Counted from the first letter of the stretch, positions 1-8,655 are shown. The stretch is DNA of 28,005 nt from an uncultured Eggerthellaceae bacterium (GCA_934630485.1 CAKTWD010000010.1:1-28005); one strand, 5' to 3'. Notes: generated from the letters alone by a model not told the origin. A program made the numbers and translations.

Positions 1-1275
1 GCTTATAACCTTACCTGCCTCGACCTTCTCGTCGTAAGCCTCGGTGATGTTGCCAACCTGCAAGCCGGCGCTGGTGATGGCGGCCGTAGCCTCGGCCTGC
101 GTCTTGCCCACAACGTTGGGCACGGTGATGTCGCCCGAACCGCGCGACAGAAGCGCGAACGCAACAACCGCGACAACTGCGATGACGGCCACGACGGCGA
201 TTGCCACCGCAGCACCCTTCTTGCCGCCCTTCTTGCTGGCAGTTGCGTCCTCGCGATAGCTCTTGCTTGCGTGGCCGTTTCCGTGGTCGACGCCGCAACC
301 GTTGCCGTGACCGCTCTGACCGTACTGCTGATCAACCGAAGGCATGACTGAAGTTTTCTCGGCGGCATACGCGGGGCTGATAGGCGGCACATCCGGCACG
401 CCGATAACGGCAGTGCGGGCGCCGTTGAAATCACCGAACGCAACGGGGCGACCCGCCAAGTAGTCGTTCAAAGCGGAACGCATTTCCTGAGCGGTAGCGA
501 AACGGTTAGCCGGGTCCTTCTCGATGGCCCTCATGATGATGGCCTCGAGTGACGGATCGATGCTGGGGTTGATCTGGCTAGGCGGAACAGGCATCTCCTG
601 AACCTGCTTCATAGCCACGCTGACGGCGTCGGGGCCGTCAAACGGCAGCTGCCCGGTAACCGACTCGTACATGACGATGCCCAGCGAGTAGATGTCGCTG
701 GCCGAAGTAAGCTCCTTGCCCTGAGCCTGCTCGGGCGAGATGTAGTGGGCGGTGCCCAGAACGGCACCGGTCTTGTCGGCGTTGCTGTTCTTGGCACGGG
801 CGATGCCGAAGTCCATGACCTTCACGTTGCCGTCGGGCTGGACCATGATGTTCTGCGGCTTGATGTCGCGATGGATGATGTCCATGTTGTGCGCGACCGA
901 AAGGGCCTGACAAACCTGCGAGCCGATTTCGGCGACCTTGCGCTGGTTGATGGCACCGCGCTGCTTGATGGCGGTTTTAAGGTCGGAGCCGCGTACGTAT
1001 TCCATGACGATGTAGTACGTGCCCGAGTCCTGACCCCAGTCGTACACGTTCACGATGTAGGGGCTGGAAAGGTTGGCAGCAGACGCCGCTTCCTGGCGGA
1101 AACGCGCAGTGAACTGCTCGTCCTCGGCGTACTGAGGCAGCATCACCTTAACGGCGACGGTACGGCCCAACACGTTATCCTGGGCGCGATAAACCTCTGC
1201 CATGCCACCGACGCCTACACGCTCGATGATTTGATAGCGGTTGTTCAACGTCCGCCCGATTAGATTCTCTGCCAC
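1..1275 (-). CDS. pknB: PASTA-domain Ser/Thr protein kinase, PknB-like (C-terminus outside window)
   Basis: I read 425 codons from a GTG at 1275 to the window edge; AAAGGAG lies 7 nt before the start. The kinase domain spans about residues 13-270: glycine loop GVGGMAEVY, ATP lysine K43 in AVKV, catalytic loop HRDIKPQN (D137), DFG at 155-157, and YISPEQ closing the activation segment. A Gly/His/Gln-rich linker (about 300-350) leads to a membrane helix (about 354-376), then an extracellular PASTA repeat starting DITVPNVVGKTQAEA. More PASTA repeats probably lie beyond position 1. PknB-type kinases sense muropeptides or lipid II and phosphorylate division and wall-synthesis proteins. This is the last gene of the fha-pstP-rodA/pbpA cluster, 143 nt after the SEDS-PBP gene, and may also have its own promoter. 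Family assignment is secure; substrates are inferred. Confidence 0.95.
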   Translation of the reverse strand, partial: MAENLIGRTLNNRYQIIERVGVGGMAEVYRAQDNVLGRTVAVKVMLPQYAEDEQFTARFRQEAASAANLSSPYIVNVYDWGQDSGTYYIVMEYVRGSDLKTAIKQRGAINQRKVAEIGSQVCQALSVAHNMDIIHRDIKPQNIMVQPDGNVKVMDFGIARAKNSNADKTGAVLGTAHYISPEQAQGKELTSASDIYSLGIVMYESVTGQLPFDGPDAVSVAMKQVQEMPVPPSQINPSIDPSLEAIIMRAIEKDPANRFATAQEMRSALNDYLAGRPVAFGDFNGARTAVIGVPDVPPISPAYAAEKTSVMPSVDQQYGQSGHGNGCGVDHGNGHASKSYREDATASKKGGKKGAAVAIAVVAVIAVVAVVAFALLSRGSGDITVPNVVGKTQAEATAAITSAGLQVGNITEAYDEKVEAGKVIS

Positions 1276-1304
1276 CTTGGTGCTCCTTTAAAACCCCTTT
1301 GTAA

Positions 1305-1342
1305 GGTCGCAAGACATTATATTCTGAAAATGCCCTGCGACC
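1305..1342 (-). promoter_or_regulatory. Candidate pknB promoter: TATAAT inside an inverted repeat
   Basis: On the minus strand a perfect TATAAT lies at 1321-1316, about 40 nt before the pknB GTG. It is flanked by the inverted repeat GGTCGCA (1305-1311) / TGCGACC (1336-1342). I see no good -35 at 16-18 nt. The repeat could be an operator or chance. Pure sequence inference. Confidence 0.35.
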
Positions 1343-1366
1343 GCGCCTTTCATCTAAATCTTGCCT

Positions 1367-1393
1367 GTTGGTTAACAAATCGCGTTACCCAAC
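1367..1393 (-). other. Stem-loop between the SEDS-PBP gene and pknB
   Basis: GTTGGTTAAC (1367-1376) pairs with GTTACCCAAC (1384-1393) with one mismatch and a 7-nt loop. No U-run follows in the direction of transcription, so it is not a convincing terminator, and read-through into pknB is likely. It could instead shape mRNA processing or stability. Confidence 0.3.
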
Positions 1394-1418
1394 GAATCTT
1401 CTGGTCAACAATCGGCTG

Positions 1419-4175
1419 TTACAGCAGACCTTCTGTCTTCAATGCGGTCATGATGACCTGACGCGCCCTTGCCGCGCCGTCGCCTTCGGTTCCGTCTTGC
1501 TCGAGAACGATGGCGACCACGATCTTCGGGTTGTCCGCAGGAGCCATGCCCACGAACCAGCTATCGTCCTTGGCTTTACCCGTCTCGGCGGTGCCCGTCT
1601 TGCCCGCGATCTCGACACCCGAGATCTGAACAGCGGTGCCCGTGCCGTTCGAAACGACGCCCTTCAGCACTTCCTTAACGCGATCCGCGGTTGACTTGCT
1701 AATAGCCTGCGAAAGAACGCTGGGAGACGCGGTGTAGCTGCGCTCGCCGTTCGAGTTGTACACATTCTGAACCAGGTACGGGGTCATGACCTTGCCGTCG
1801 TTCGCGATGCCGCAGCCAACCAGGGCCATCTGCAGGACGCTTGCGTACGGACCGATCTGGGAATGCGCGCCAACAGGCTGGCCGGCAGCCGCCCACGCCG
1901 TTTCCCACGTGGTCATTTCCTTCGGATTGGTCATCAGCGACATGGCCGTGGGCAAGTCGAAGCTGATCTTGCTGTCGAAGCCGAACCCATCGGCGCCCTT
2001 CACCAGCGCGGATGCGCCGATCTGAACGCCCAACTGGCCGAACACGGTGTTGGAAGACCACGCCGTTGCCTGCGCGAGCGTCTGGCGCCCATAGTTGTTG
2101 CTGTCGAAGTTGGTGACCGCCGCGCCGCCGATCTCCATCGTGCCCGGCGAATCGAACACGGTCTTCTCGTCAGCGACGTTGTTCTCAAGCGCCGTTGCCA
2201 GCGTGACCATTTTGAAGGTGGATCCCGGTGCGTACAGCGACTGCGTTGCGCGGTTGATCAGCGATCCCGACGAGGAATCGTTCGAGCTGGCCTTGATAAC
2301 GCTTTCGAAGTCGGCGGTGCTGTACGTGGGCGACGAAGCCATGGCCAACACGGCGCCGGTCTCGGGGTCCATCACGATGCATGCGCCGGTTTGACCCGCA
2401 AGCGCATCCTGGGCAGCCTGCTGAATGGTGGTGTTCAGCGTAAGCACGACGTCGTTGCCGGTTTGCTTGCTGCCCGACATAGCCGCCAGCACGTCGCTCC
2501 ACGACGCGTACGAGCGATTGCCCTGCAGGATGTCGTTCTGCGACGCCTCGATGCCGCTGGTTCCGTACGTCTGCGAGTAGTAGCCAATGACGTGAGCCGC
2601 AAGATCGCCCGCGGGGTACACGCGCGAATACGTTCCGTTGCCGTTGTCCACGCTTTCGGCAAGAACCGTGCCGTCATACGTGGTGATGGCACCGCGCTTG
2701 ATGTTCGTTTGCTTCGCGATGGTGTGGTTGTTGGACGGCATGGTCTGATAGTCCTTGGCCTGAACGACCATGATCAGTGTCAGATTCGCGACCAAAACCA
2801 CGAAGGCCAGCGAGAACACCATGATGGCGTTTGTCAGACGTTTGCCCAACGCCACGCGGCCAAGGACGCTATTCGAGCTGACGATTCCCGTGCCCGAAGT
2901 CATCTCGGCCTCGACGCCGGTAGCCTCGTCGCCGCAACGTAACAGGAACCCAACTGCGATGAAACTGGACAGAAGCGATGAACCGCCCTGGCTCATGAAC
3001 GGCAAAGTCAGACCCGTCAGCGGGATAAGCCCCGTGACGCCACCAACGATGATGAACGCCTGAAGGACAATGGTAGTGGTCAGGCCCACGGCCACAAACG
3101 ACGCGAAGTCGCTCTTCGCGCGGGCAGCGGTTGCAAAGCCGCGGATGGCGAAACTCAGGAACAGCAGCAGAACGCCCGCCGCACCCAGAAGGCCGATCTC
3201 CTCGGCAACGGCCGCGAAGATGAAGTCGGACTCGACAACCGGGATCTGATCGGCCAAACCGCGGCCGATGCCGCAGCCGAACAGGTCGCCGTCGGCGATG
3301 GAGAACAGCGCCTGCACCATCTGATAACCCGTGCCCTGCGCGTCGGCGAAAGGATCGAGCCAGTTGTTAACGCGAACCTGCACGTGGCTGAACGCGAAGA
3401 ACGCGCCCACAAAGCCCACAGAGATCATCAACACGCCCACGATCAGGTAGAACTTCTTGCCCGTGGCCACATACAACATGGCCAGGAAGACGAAGAAGAA
3501 CACCATGGCGCTGCCCAGGTCGCGCTCGAACACGACGATGAGCAACGCGACCACCCACATGAGAAGCATGGGGGCAAGCGTGCGGATATCAGGCAGGCGG
3601 AACGGGCCCACGCGGTAGGTGAACACGCTGAGCAGCTCGCGATTCTTGGCCAGGTAACCTGCCAAGAACAGGACGATCACGATCTTCGCGATCTCGCCCG
3701 GCTGGAACGAGAACGATCCAATATGCAGCCAAATGCGGCTGCCGTAGATCTCTTGGCCAAGGCCAGGGACGATCGGCGACAGCAGCAAAATAAAGCCGAC
3801 GACCATGAACGTGTATTTGTAGTTGGCAAGCTTCTCGAAGTTCTTCGAGATGGCCAAGATGACGATCATGCTGAAAACGCCCACGAACAGCCACATGACC
3901 TGGCCTTCTGCCAGATTCGGGGCCAGACGCGTGACGAACGCGATGCCGATACCCGACAGCGCGAACGTAATGGGCAGAATGGCAGGGTCGGCGCCCGGTG
4001 CCAAGAAACGCGTTGCCATATGGGCGATAACGAATGCGATGAACAGGCAGATGGGCACTTCAAGAGCCTTGAAGCCCAAGATCTGGCCCTCGTTCATGGC
4101 AAGCATCGCGAACAGCACGATGACGAACGGGGCGGCGATGCACAGAAGCGCAAGCTCTAGGTTACGGCGCGTCAT
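1419..4175 (-). CDS. SEDS glycosyltransferase (RodA/FtsW) fused to class B penicillin-binding protein
   Basis: This 918-aa protein joins two normally separate enzymes. Residues 1-420 are a multipass SEDS peptidoglycan polymerase with the extracellular motif WLDPFADAQGTGYQ, in which D278 aligns with the catalytic Asp of RodA, and the late motif SQGGSSLLSS. Another hydrophobic segment (about 448-472) then leads into a PBP ectodomain. The transpeptidase has SxxK S652-TFK, SxN 707-709 (SSN) and KTG 859-861, all intact. Separate RodA (about 400-470 aa) and PbpA (about 490 aa) together match this length. In mycobacteria rodA and pbpA are adjacent in the same cluster, so the fusion merges neighbouring genes. 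One polypeptide would polymerise lipid II and crosslink it at fixed stoichiometry. The ATG overlaps the stop of the phosphatase gene by 4 nt (ATGA), implying translational coupling. I see no frameshift or internal stop. Confidence 0.96.
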   Translation of the reverse strand: MTRRNLELALLCIAAPFVIVLFAMLAMNEGQILGFKALEVPICLFIAFVIAHMATRFLAPGADPAILPITFALSGIGIAFVTRLAPNLAEGQVMWLFVGVFSMIVILAISKNFEKLANYKYTFMVVGFILLLSPIVPGLGQEIYGSRIWLHIGSFSFQPGEIAKIVIVLFLAGYLAKNRELLSVFTYRVGPFRLPDIRTLAPMLLMWVVALLIVVFERDLGSAMVFFFVFLAMLYVATGKKFYLIVGVLMISVGFVGAFFAFSHVQVRVNNWLDPFADAQGTGYQMVQALFSIADGDLFGCGIGRGLADQIPVVESDFIFAAVAEEIGLLGAAGVLLLFLSFAIRGFATAARAKSDFASFVAVGLTTTIVLQAFIIVGGVTGLIPLTGLTLPFMSQGGSSLLSSFIAVGFLLRCGDEATGVEAEMTSGTGIVSSNSVLGRVALGKRLTNAIMVFSLAFVVLVANLTLIMVVQAKDYQTMPSNNHTIAKQTNIKRGAITTYDGTVLAESVDNGNGTYSRVYPAGDLAAHVIGYYSQTYGTSGIEASQNDILQGNRSYASWSDVLAAMSGSKQTGNDVVLTLNTTIQQAAQDALAGQTGACIVMDPETGAVLAMASSPTYSTADFESVIKASSNDSSSGSLINRATQSLYAPGSTFKMVTLATALENNVADEKTVFDSPGTMEIGGAAVTNFDSNNYGRQTLAQATAWSSNTVFGQLGVQIGASALVKGADGFGFDSKISFDLPTAMSLMTNPKEMTTWETAWAAAGQPVGAHSQIGPYASVLQMALVGCGIANDGKVMTPYLVQNVYNSNGERSYTASPSVLSQAISKSTADRVKEVLKGVVSNGTGTAVQISGVEIAGKTGTAETGKAKDDSWFVGMAPADNPKIVVAIVLEQDGTEGDGAARARQVIMTALKTEGLL

Positions 4176-5443
4176 TGGGCACCGCCCGTCTTCGCCGTGG
4201 CCGAGCCCATGGTGGGCGCGATGCCCGTGGCGGTGCCGGACGCGCTAGTTCCCGTCGCGCCCGAGGCCGCAGACGCAGAACCTGCGGAAGCGGAATCGGC
4301 CTTCTCGGCATCGGCGGAAGGAGTCTTCGCAACGGCGCGTTCCTCGATGTCGGCACGGTACGACTCAACCAAGTCGTACGCGTCATCAAGGCTGTCGCAG
4401 CGCAGGCCTTCTTCTATGTTCCCGCGCGCGGTGCTGGAAAGATCCGCCACCGACACGTCGGTTTCTTCAACCAATTTCGAACAGGCAACTCCCAAAATCT
4501 CACCGGGAACTCCCTGATATACAGCAACTTTTCCATCGCTGTTGCCCAAGAACGCAACATGGCTGAGATACTGGCTGGTTCCCCATGCCGTACCACCCAA
4601 GATCAAAACAAGCAGCGCGGCGACGAAACACAGCGTCATCTTTGTGCGACGAGCCAGCTTGCGGCGCTGCTTTTCGCGCGTGCCCTGCACGTCGGCGACG
4701 ATAACGGTGACATTATCCTGGCCGCCTGCGGCAATTGCCTGGTTGACAAGCTGCGATGCGCAACGCTGCGGGTCGCGGACACGATTCATGACCTCTTCGA
4801 TGTCGTGGTCGAGCACCATGCCCGAAAGGCCGTCGGAGCACAGCAGCAACCTGTCGCCCGCCTCGACGTTCACCTCGAAGATGTCCGGCCTGGTAGCGGG
4901 GTCGTTGCCCAGCGCGCGGGTGATAACCGAACGCTGTGGATGGACGCGCGCCTCGTCAGGCGTGATGCGGCCGGCCTCGACCAGCGCCGCAACCAAACTA
5001 TGGTCGCGGGTGATCTGGCTTAAGCGGCCGTGATGCAAAAGATATGCGCGCGAGTCGCCCACCTGGGCGATGACCAGGCGATCTTCTTCGAGCATGGCCG
5101 CGGTGCACGTGGTGCCCATGCCCGCACGCCCCTCGCCTGCCACAGCGGCGTCGATGATGGCGCGGTTGGCCTCTTCGACAGCAGCGGCAAGAACATCGGG
5201 GTCAGGATGCTCGGGAGCGTTTTTCGCGATAGCTTCGACGGCGATTTCAGAAGCAACCTCGCCCGCGGCGTGACCGCCCATGCCGTCGGCAACGACGAAC
5301 AGCGGCGGCGCGACAACCAGCGAATCCTCGTTCTGCTCGCGCACGCAACCGACGTCCGTGCGGCTGCCGAACGTGGTGATGGCACCGCGACGGGTTCGCG
5401 GCGTTGAATGATACGAGCCGGCGCTTTTCTTCTCGGAGGCCAT
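4172..5443 (-). CDS. pstP: PP2C-family Ser/Thr phosphatase with membrane anchor (PstP-like)
   Basis: A 423-aa PPM/PP2C phosphatase that would reverse phosphorylation by the neighbouring kinase. Metal-site motifs are complete: NED at 38-40, VADGMGGH with D53, GDSRAYLL (about 129-136), SDGLSGM with D204, and QDNVTVIV with D243. After a basic stretch (about 258-267) there is one membrane helix (about 270-288), then an extracellular part of about 135 residues ending in an Ala/Ser/Thr/Gly-rich tail. This topology matches mycobacterial PstP. The ATG overlaps the fhaB-like stop by one base (TAATG), and the stop overlaps the next ATG by 4 nt, so three genes are tightly coupled. Function is secure by motif; partners are inferred from context. 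Confidence 0.95.
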   Translation of the reverse strand: MASEKKSAGSYHSTPRTRRGAITTFGSRTDVGCVREQNEDSLVVAPPLFVVADGMGGHAAGEVASEIAVEAIAKNAPEHPDPDVLAAAVEEANRAIIDAAVAGEGRAGMGTTCTAAMLEEDRLVIAQVGDSRAYLLHHGRLSQITRDHSLVAALVEAGRITPDEARVHPQRSVITRALGNDPATRPDIFEVNVEAGDRLLLCSDGLSGMVLDHDIEEVMNRVRDPQRCASQLVNQAIAAGGQDNVTVIVADVQGTREKQRRKLARRTKMTLCFVAALLVLILGGTAWGTSQYLSHVAFLGNSDGKVAVYQGVPGEILGVACSKLVEETDVSVADLSSTARGNIEEGLRCDSLDDAYDLVESYRADIEERAVAKTPSADAEKADSASAGSASAASGATGTSASGTATGIAPTMGSATAKTGGAQ

Positions 5444-5856
5444 TAGCTATGCCTCACGCGAATGGAGACGTCACCAACGTTGACGACGTCGTTGTTGCGG
5501 AGCGCGCACGGCTCAGAGATGCGCTGGCCGTTGACGGCGGTTCCGTTGGTGGATCCCAAATCCTCGACGAACAGATTCTGACCCATCAGCGAAAAACGCG
5601 CATGACGCGCGGAAACATAGCCTGCACCAATGACGATGTCTGCGTTAGGGGAACGGCCGACGATAACAGGCCCGCGCACGACGATGGAAACGCCGCGCAG
5701 TTCCTTAGGGCCTTTCTCGACCGAAAGGTTCCAGGTGCGCTCTTTCTTGCGCTGTCCGCGCACCAGGCCGATTCCCGTTTTCACAATGGCGAACAGGAAC
5801 AGGTACAGCAATGCCACGAACAGCAGACGTCCAACGAGCAAAACGACGTCTATCAA
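5443..5856 (-). CDS. fhaB: Membrane-anchored FHA-domain protein, FhaB/FipA-like
   Basis: A 137-aa protein with an N-terminal membrane helix (about 4-27), a basic linker (RGQRKKER) and a C-terminal FHA domain (about 58-135) that binds phosphothreonine. FHA signature residues are present: GRS at 67-69, SARH at 82-85 and STNGT at 102-106, followed by N109. The start is TTG at 5856, supported by GAGGAGG five to seven nt upstream; no in-frame ATG fits. FhaB/FipA in mycobacteria links PknB-type signalling to division proteins. Position directly before the PP2C gene matches the mycobacterial order. Confidence in FHA is high; the exact partner is inferred. Confidence 0.93.
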   Translation of the reverse strand: MIDVVLLVGRLLFVALLYLFLFAIVKTGIGLVRGQRKKERTWNLSVEKGPKELRGVSIVVRGPVIVGRSPNADIVIGAGYVSARHARFSLMGQNLFVEDLGSTNGTAVNGQRISEPCALRNNDVVNVGDVSIRVRHS

Positions 5857-5917
5857 TGGGGCCTCCTCGTTTAGCGGTTTGCGATTGATGTAGGGTTGCT
5901 AGCCGTGAAAGCGTTGA

Positions 5918-5937
5918 GCCTGCTTGCTCCAGCAGGC
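5918..5937 (-). other. Stem-loop between the two FHA genes
   Basis: GCCTGCT / AGCAGGC forms a perfect 7-bp stem with a 6-nt loop just after the fhaA-like stop. No U-run follows, so it is probably not a full terminator. It could attenuate transcription or protect the upstream mRNA. Confidence 0.35.
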
Positions 5938-5949
5938 CGTTTAAGCGGA

Positions 5950-7167
5950 CTACTGAACGAATTGGAACTCGGTCTTGCCGATGACGATGCGGTCGCCCGA
6001 GCGAAGCGGCTGCGTGGCGATGGAAACGCCGTTGACGATGGTTCCGTTGGTGGAGCCAAGGTCGGCGATGACCCAAACGCCCTGCGGCGTGCACGTGAGC
6101 TGGGCATGCTTGCGGCTTGCGCTGATGTCCTGAATGACGATGTCGTTGCCGGACTCGCGACCAAGGGTGACCGTGGATGAACCCAGGTCATACGCGCGCT
6201 GGTACGCGATGTTGATCAGCCTTGCCTGAACGTTACGATGGTCGGGCATGCCAGCGTTGCCAGCGAAGCCAACCGTGTTGGGGCCGGCAGCCTGGGCATC
6301 CCTTGCGGGGCGCGAAGTGACCGTACCGATGGCGGCACCGGAAACTGCACCAGCGGCAGCGCCTGCAGCGACGCCGGCGGCAGCTTCGGCCGGGGCACCA
6401 TGAGCGCCGTTACGACGATGGGCGCCGTAACGGGCGTCCTGCTCGGCCTTATCGCGATAATCCTCGAAGTCCTCGCTGTCGAAGGTGTACTCACCGTAAT
6501 CGATGGAGTAATCGATCTCGTCCTCGGGAACGTACGGCAGCGGCGGCTTGGAACCGCGTTGGGGCTGATCCTTCTGCGGTGCTGCAGCGGGCTGCTGATA
6601 ATCTTCCTGATAGCCGCCCTGGTAGTCGTCGTACGCACCCTGGGGCTGATCGTAGTGGCCGCCGTTCTGCTGCGGTGCGCACTGCTGCTGGTACGGATCG
6701 GCGTAAGCGCCCTGAGCGGGCTGGGAGTACTGGGAAGCGGGCGCGGGCGCAAGGCCGTAACGCACCATTTCCTCTTGACGGAGCTGGGCAACGATGGGTG
6801 CGGCAACAGGCTCGGCGATGACGTCGAACTTGCCGTGGCGCAAACCGTCGTCAACGATGAAGCGGACCAGGGGCTGACCATCCATAACCAAGCCCTCTTC
6901 GACGGCCTTAGCCTGAAGATAAGTTTCGATCTCGCCGGCCAACGTGGGGTAATAACCGAAAAGACGCTGGTCGTCGTCAGGATTGACCAAGACGGTGTAA
7001 AGCGTGGGAGCGAATTCCTTGCCAGCGCCGACCATAGTCTCGCGCTTCATCTGCTTCTCTGCTTTTTTCTCTATCTGAACAGGCGAAATAGGCGCTTGCG
7101 CCATGCGATTGGCGGCACCCTCCACCGTGTCTTCCATCTTGTTCTCGAAACGGGAGAAAAGGCCCAT
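5950..7167 (-). CDS. fhaA: DUF3662 and FHA-domain protein, FhaA-like
   Basis: A 405-aa cytoplasmic protein. The N-terminus (about 1-135, MGLFSRFENKMEDTVEG...) resembles the DUF3662 domain of mycobacterial FhaA. Residues about 140-240 form a linker rich in Gln, Tyr, Pro and Asp, then an Ala/Gly-rich run (about 255-285). A C-terminal FHA domain (about 315-405) has GRES at 336-339, SRKH at 351-354 and GSTNGT at 371-376. FhaA (527 aa in M. tuberculosis) binds phosphorylated wall-synthesis regulators. It is the first gene of the cluster; GAGGAG lies about 6 nt before the ATG. The low-complexity linker is shorter than in mycobacteria and has a similar flavour to the head of the TM2 protein at 18169-18687. 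Confidence 0.94.
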   Translation of the reverse strand: MGLFSRFENKMEDTVEGAANRMAQAPISPVQIEKKAEKQMKRETMVGAGKEFAPTLYTVLVNPDDDQRLFGYYPTLAGEIETYLQAKAVEEGLVMDGQPLVRFIVDDGLRHGKFDVIAEPVAAPIVAQLRQEEMVRYGLAPAPASQYSQPAQGAYADPYQQQCAPQQNGGHYDQPQGAYDDYQGGYQEDYQQPAAAPQKDQPQRGSKPPLPYVPEDEIDYSIDYGEYTFDSEDFEDYRDKAEQDARYGAHRRNGAHGAPAEAAAGVAAGAAAGAVSGAAIGTVTSRPARDAQAAGPNTVGFAGNAGMPDHRNVQARLINIAYQRAYDLGSSTVTLGRESGNDIVIQDISASRKHAQLTCTPQGVWVIADLGSTNGTIVNGVSIATQPLRSGDRIVIGKTEFQFVQ

Positions 7168-7231
7168 TGATGCTCCTCGTTGAATCCTGATTGCTATTGC
7201 GTACGACGTTTCTTCTTCAGTTGCAAACTAG

Positions 7232-7243
7232 CCTGCATGCAGG
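7232..7243. other. 12-bp perfect palindrome upstream of fhaA
   Basis: CCTGCATGCAGG lies about 65-75 nt upstream of the fhaA-like start. It could be an operator, but a 12-bp palindrome may arise by chance. No clear sigma-70 promoter was found beside it. The rest of 7168-7386 shows no gene. Confidence 0.2.
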
Positions 7244-7386
7244 TGTTCAACGTGCAATAATGCCACAAATCAGCCGCTCTGTGACTCGCAAGGGCATTTC
7301 CACCAATTAATTAAAGCAAGGGCAACACAAGTGGGAGGGGTTCGGGGAGCGCACGACCACGAAGGGGCCCGGGTAAGCCGCGAGCA

Positions 7387-8655
7387 CTACGCCAACTGGC
7401 CGCACGCCCACTGCGCCGCAACCATCGCACCCTTCGCCAGCACGCTCTCATCGATCGTGTAGTTGCAGCTGTGCTGCGGGTAAATGGCACCGATCTCGGG
7501 GTTGTTCGTTCCGACGAACACCAGCACGCCCGGCACAATGTTCAAAAATTCCGAGAAGTCCTCACCCGAAAGCGTGCCCTGATACGTTGCCACGGCGTCC
7601 TCACCCAGCACGTCGACAACCGCCTGACGTGCGGCTTCGGCATATTTGGGATCGTTCGACAAACCGGGGTTGCCGTGGGTGTACGAAAACGTTGCCGAGG
7701 CCCCCAGCGAGTCAGCGATTTCCTCGACGATGTGCTCCAGGCGCTTGGGAACCTCGTCGCGCAGCTTGGGCGACCACGTGCGGATCGTGCCTTCCATGTG
7801 GGCCGATCCCGCAATGATATTACGGGCCTCGCCGCCTTCGAACTTGCCAACCGTGACGACCACCGGGTCGAACGGCGACACGTCGCGGCTCACCAGTACC
7901 TGAATGGAATTCACGATGGCGGCGCCGACAACAACGGCATCGATTCCCAAGTGGGGCATCGAGCCATGGGCGCTCATTCCCTTGATATCGATCTTGAACC
8001 AATCGCAGTTCGCCATGCGCTGACCGGGCTCGCACGAGATCGTGCCCGTCGGCACTTCGCTCCAAATATGTGCGCCGTAAATGGCGTCCACCCCGTCAAG
8101 CACGTTGTTGGCGATCATATAGCGTGCGCCCGTGGAGTTCTCCTCCGAAGGCTGGAACAGCACGCGGACCTCGCCATGAATCAGGTCGGTCATGCGCGAG
8201 AGAATCGAGATCGTGCCAAGCATCATGGCAATGTGGCAGTCGTGCCCGCAGGCGTGCATGATGCCCTCGTTTTCCGAAGCGAAGTCGAAGCCGGTTCGCT
8301 CGGCAATGGGCAGGCCGTCGAAATCGGCGCGCAGGGCGATACGCCGCTTGGGGTTGCCGGCCGCATCGTACGCGTCGTGGGCGGTTCCCCTAATGGTGGC
8401 AACGATGCCCGCGCCCTTCACTTCGTCGGTGGTAGGCAGAACCTTGAATTCGATCCCCAGCTTGTCAAGCTCGGCGCGAATGGCGGCAGACGTGAACAGC
8501 TCGACGCCGCTGAGCTCGGGGTGGCGGTGAAACATCCTTCGCCATGCGATGATCTGGGGCTCGATTTCGGCAGCGGTGCTCTTGACGATTTCCGCCGTGC
8601 CTTCGCACGCTGCGAGGCCTTCCATTGCCTGGATAGTTTTGTTTTCGGCCGTCAT
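7387..8655 (-). CDS. M20D-family metal-dependent amidohydrolase
   Basis: A 422-aa peptidase M20 family protein of the HipO / N-acyl-amino-acid amidohydrolase type, releasing amino acids from N-acylated or aryl-conjugated substrates in the cytosol. Visible motifs: FHRHPELSG (42-50), RADFDGLPI (D111), HACGHDCH with C136, H138 and H141, FQPSEE, YGAHIW, and SGEDFSEF near the C-terminus. These are the metal ligands and dimerisation features of subgroup D. I chose the ATG at 8655; an in-frame TTG nine codons upstream lacks a better ribosome site. Neither start has a strong Shine-Dalgarno. The gene stands alone; the upstream MFS gene ends with a terminator, so it should have its own promoter, not identified. 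Substrate unknown. Confidence 0.92.
   Translation of the reverse strand: MTAENKTIQAMEGLAACEGTAEIVKSTAAEIEPQIIAWRRMFHRHPELSGVELFTSAAIRAELDKLGIEFKVLPTTDEVKGAGIVATIRGTAHDAYDAAGNPKRRIALRADFDGLPIAERTGFDFASENEGIMHACGHDCHIAMMLGTISILSRMTDLIHGEVRVLFQPSEENSTGARYMIANNVLDGVDAIYGAHIWSEVPTGTISCEPGQRMANCDWFKIDIKGMSAHGSMPHLGIDAVVVGAAIVNSIQVLVSRDVSPFDPVVVTVGKFEGGEARNIIAGSAHMEGTIRTWSPKLRDEVPKRLEHIVEEIADSLGASATFSYTHGNPGLSNDPKYAEAARQAVVDVLGEDAVATYQGTLSGEDFSEFLNIVPGVLVFVGTNNPEIGAIYPQHSCNYTIDESVLAKGAMVAAQWACGQLA

Noticed and set aside
1863..2942. 359-codon plus-strand frame opposite the SEDS-PBP gene
   Set aside because: It is antisense to a gene with all catalytic motifs intact; composition is Arg/His-rich shadow sequence with no domain.
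3384..4160. 258-codon plus-strand frame opposite the SEDS domain
   Set aside because: Glu/His/Asp/Gln-rich, typical of the reverse of membrane-helix codons; no ribosome site.
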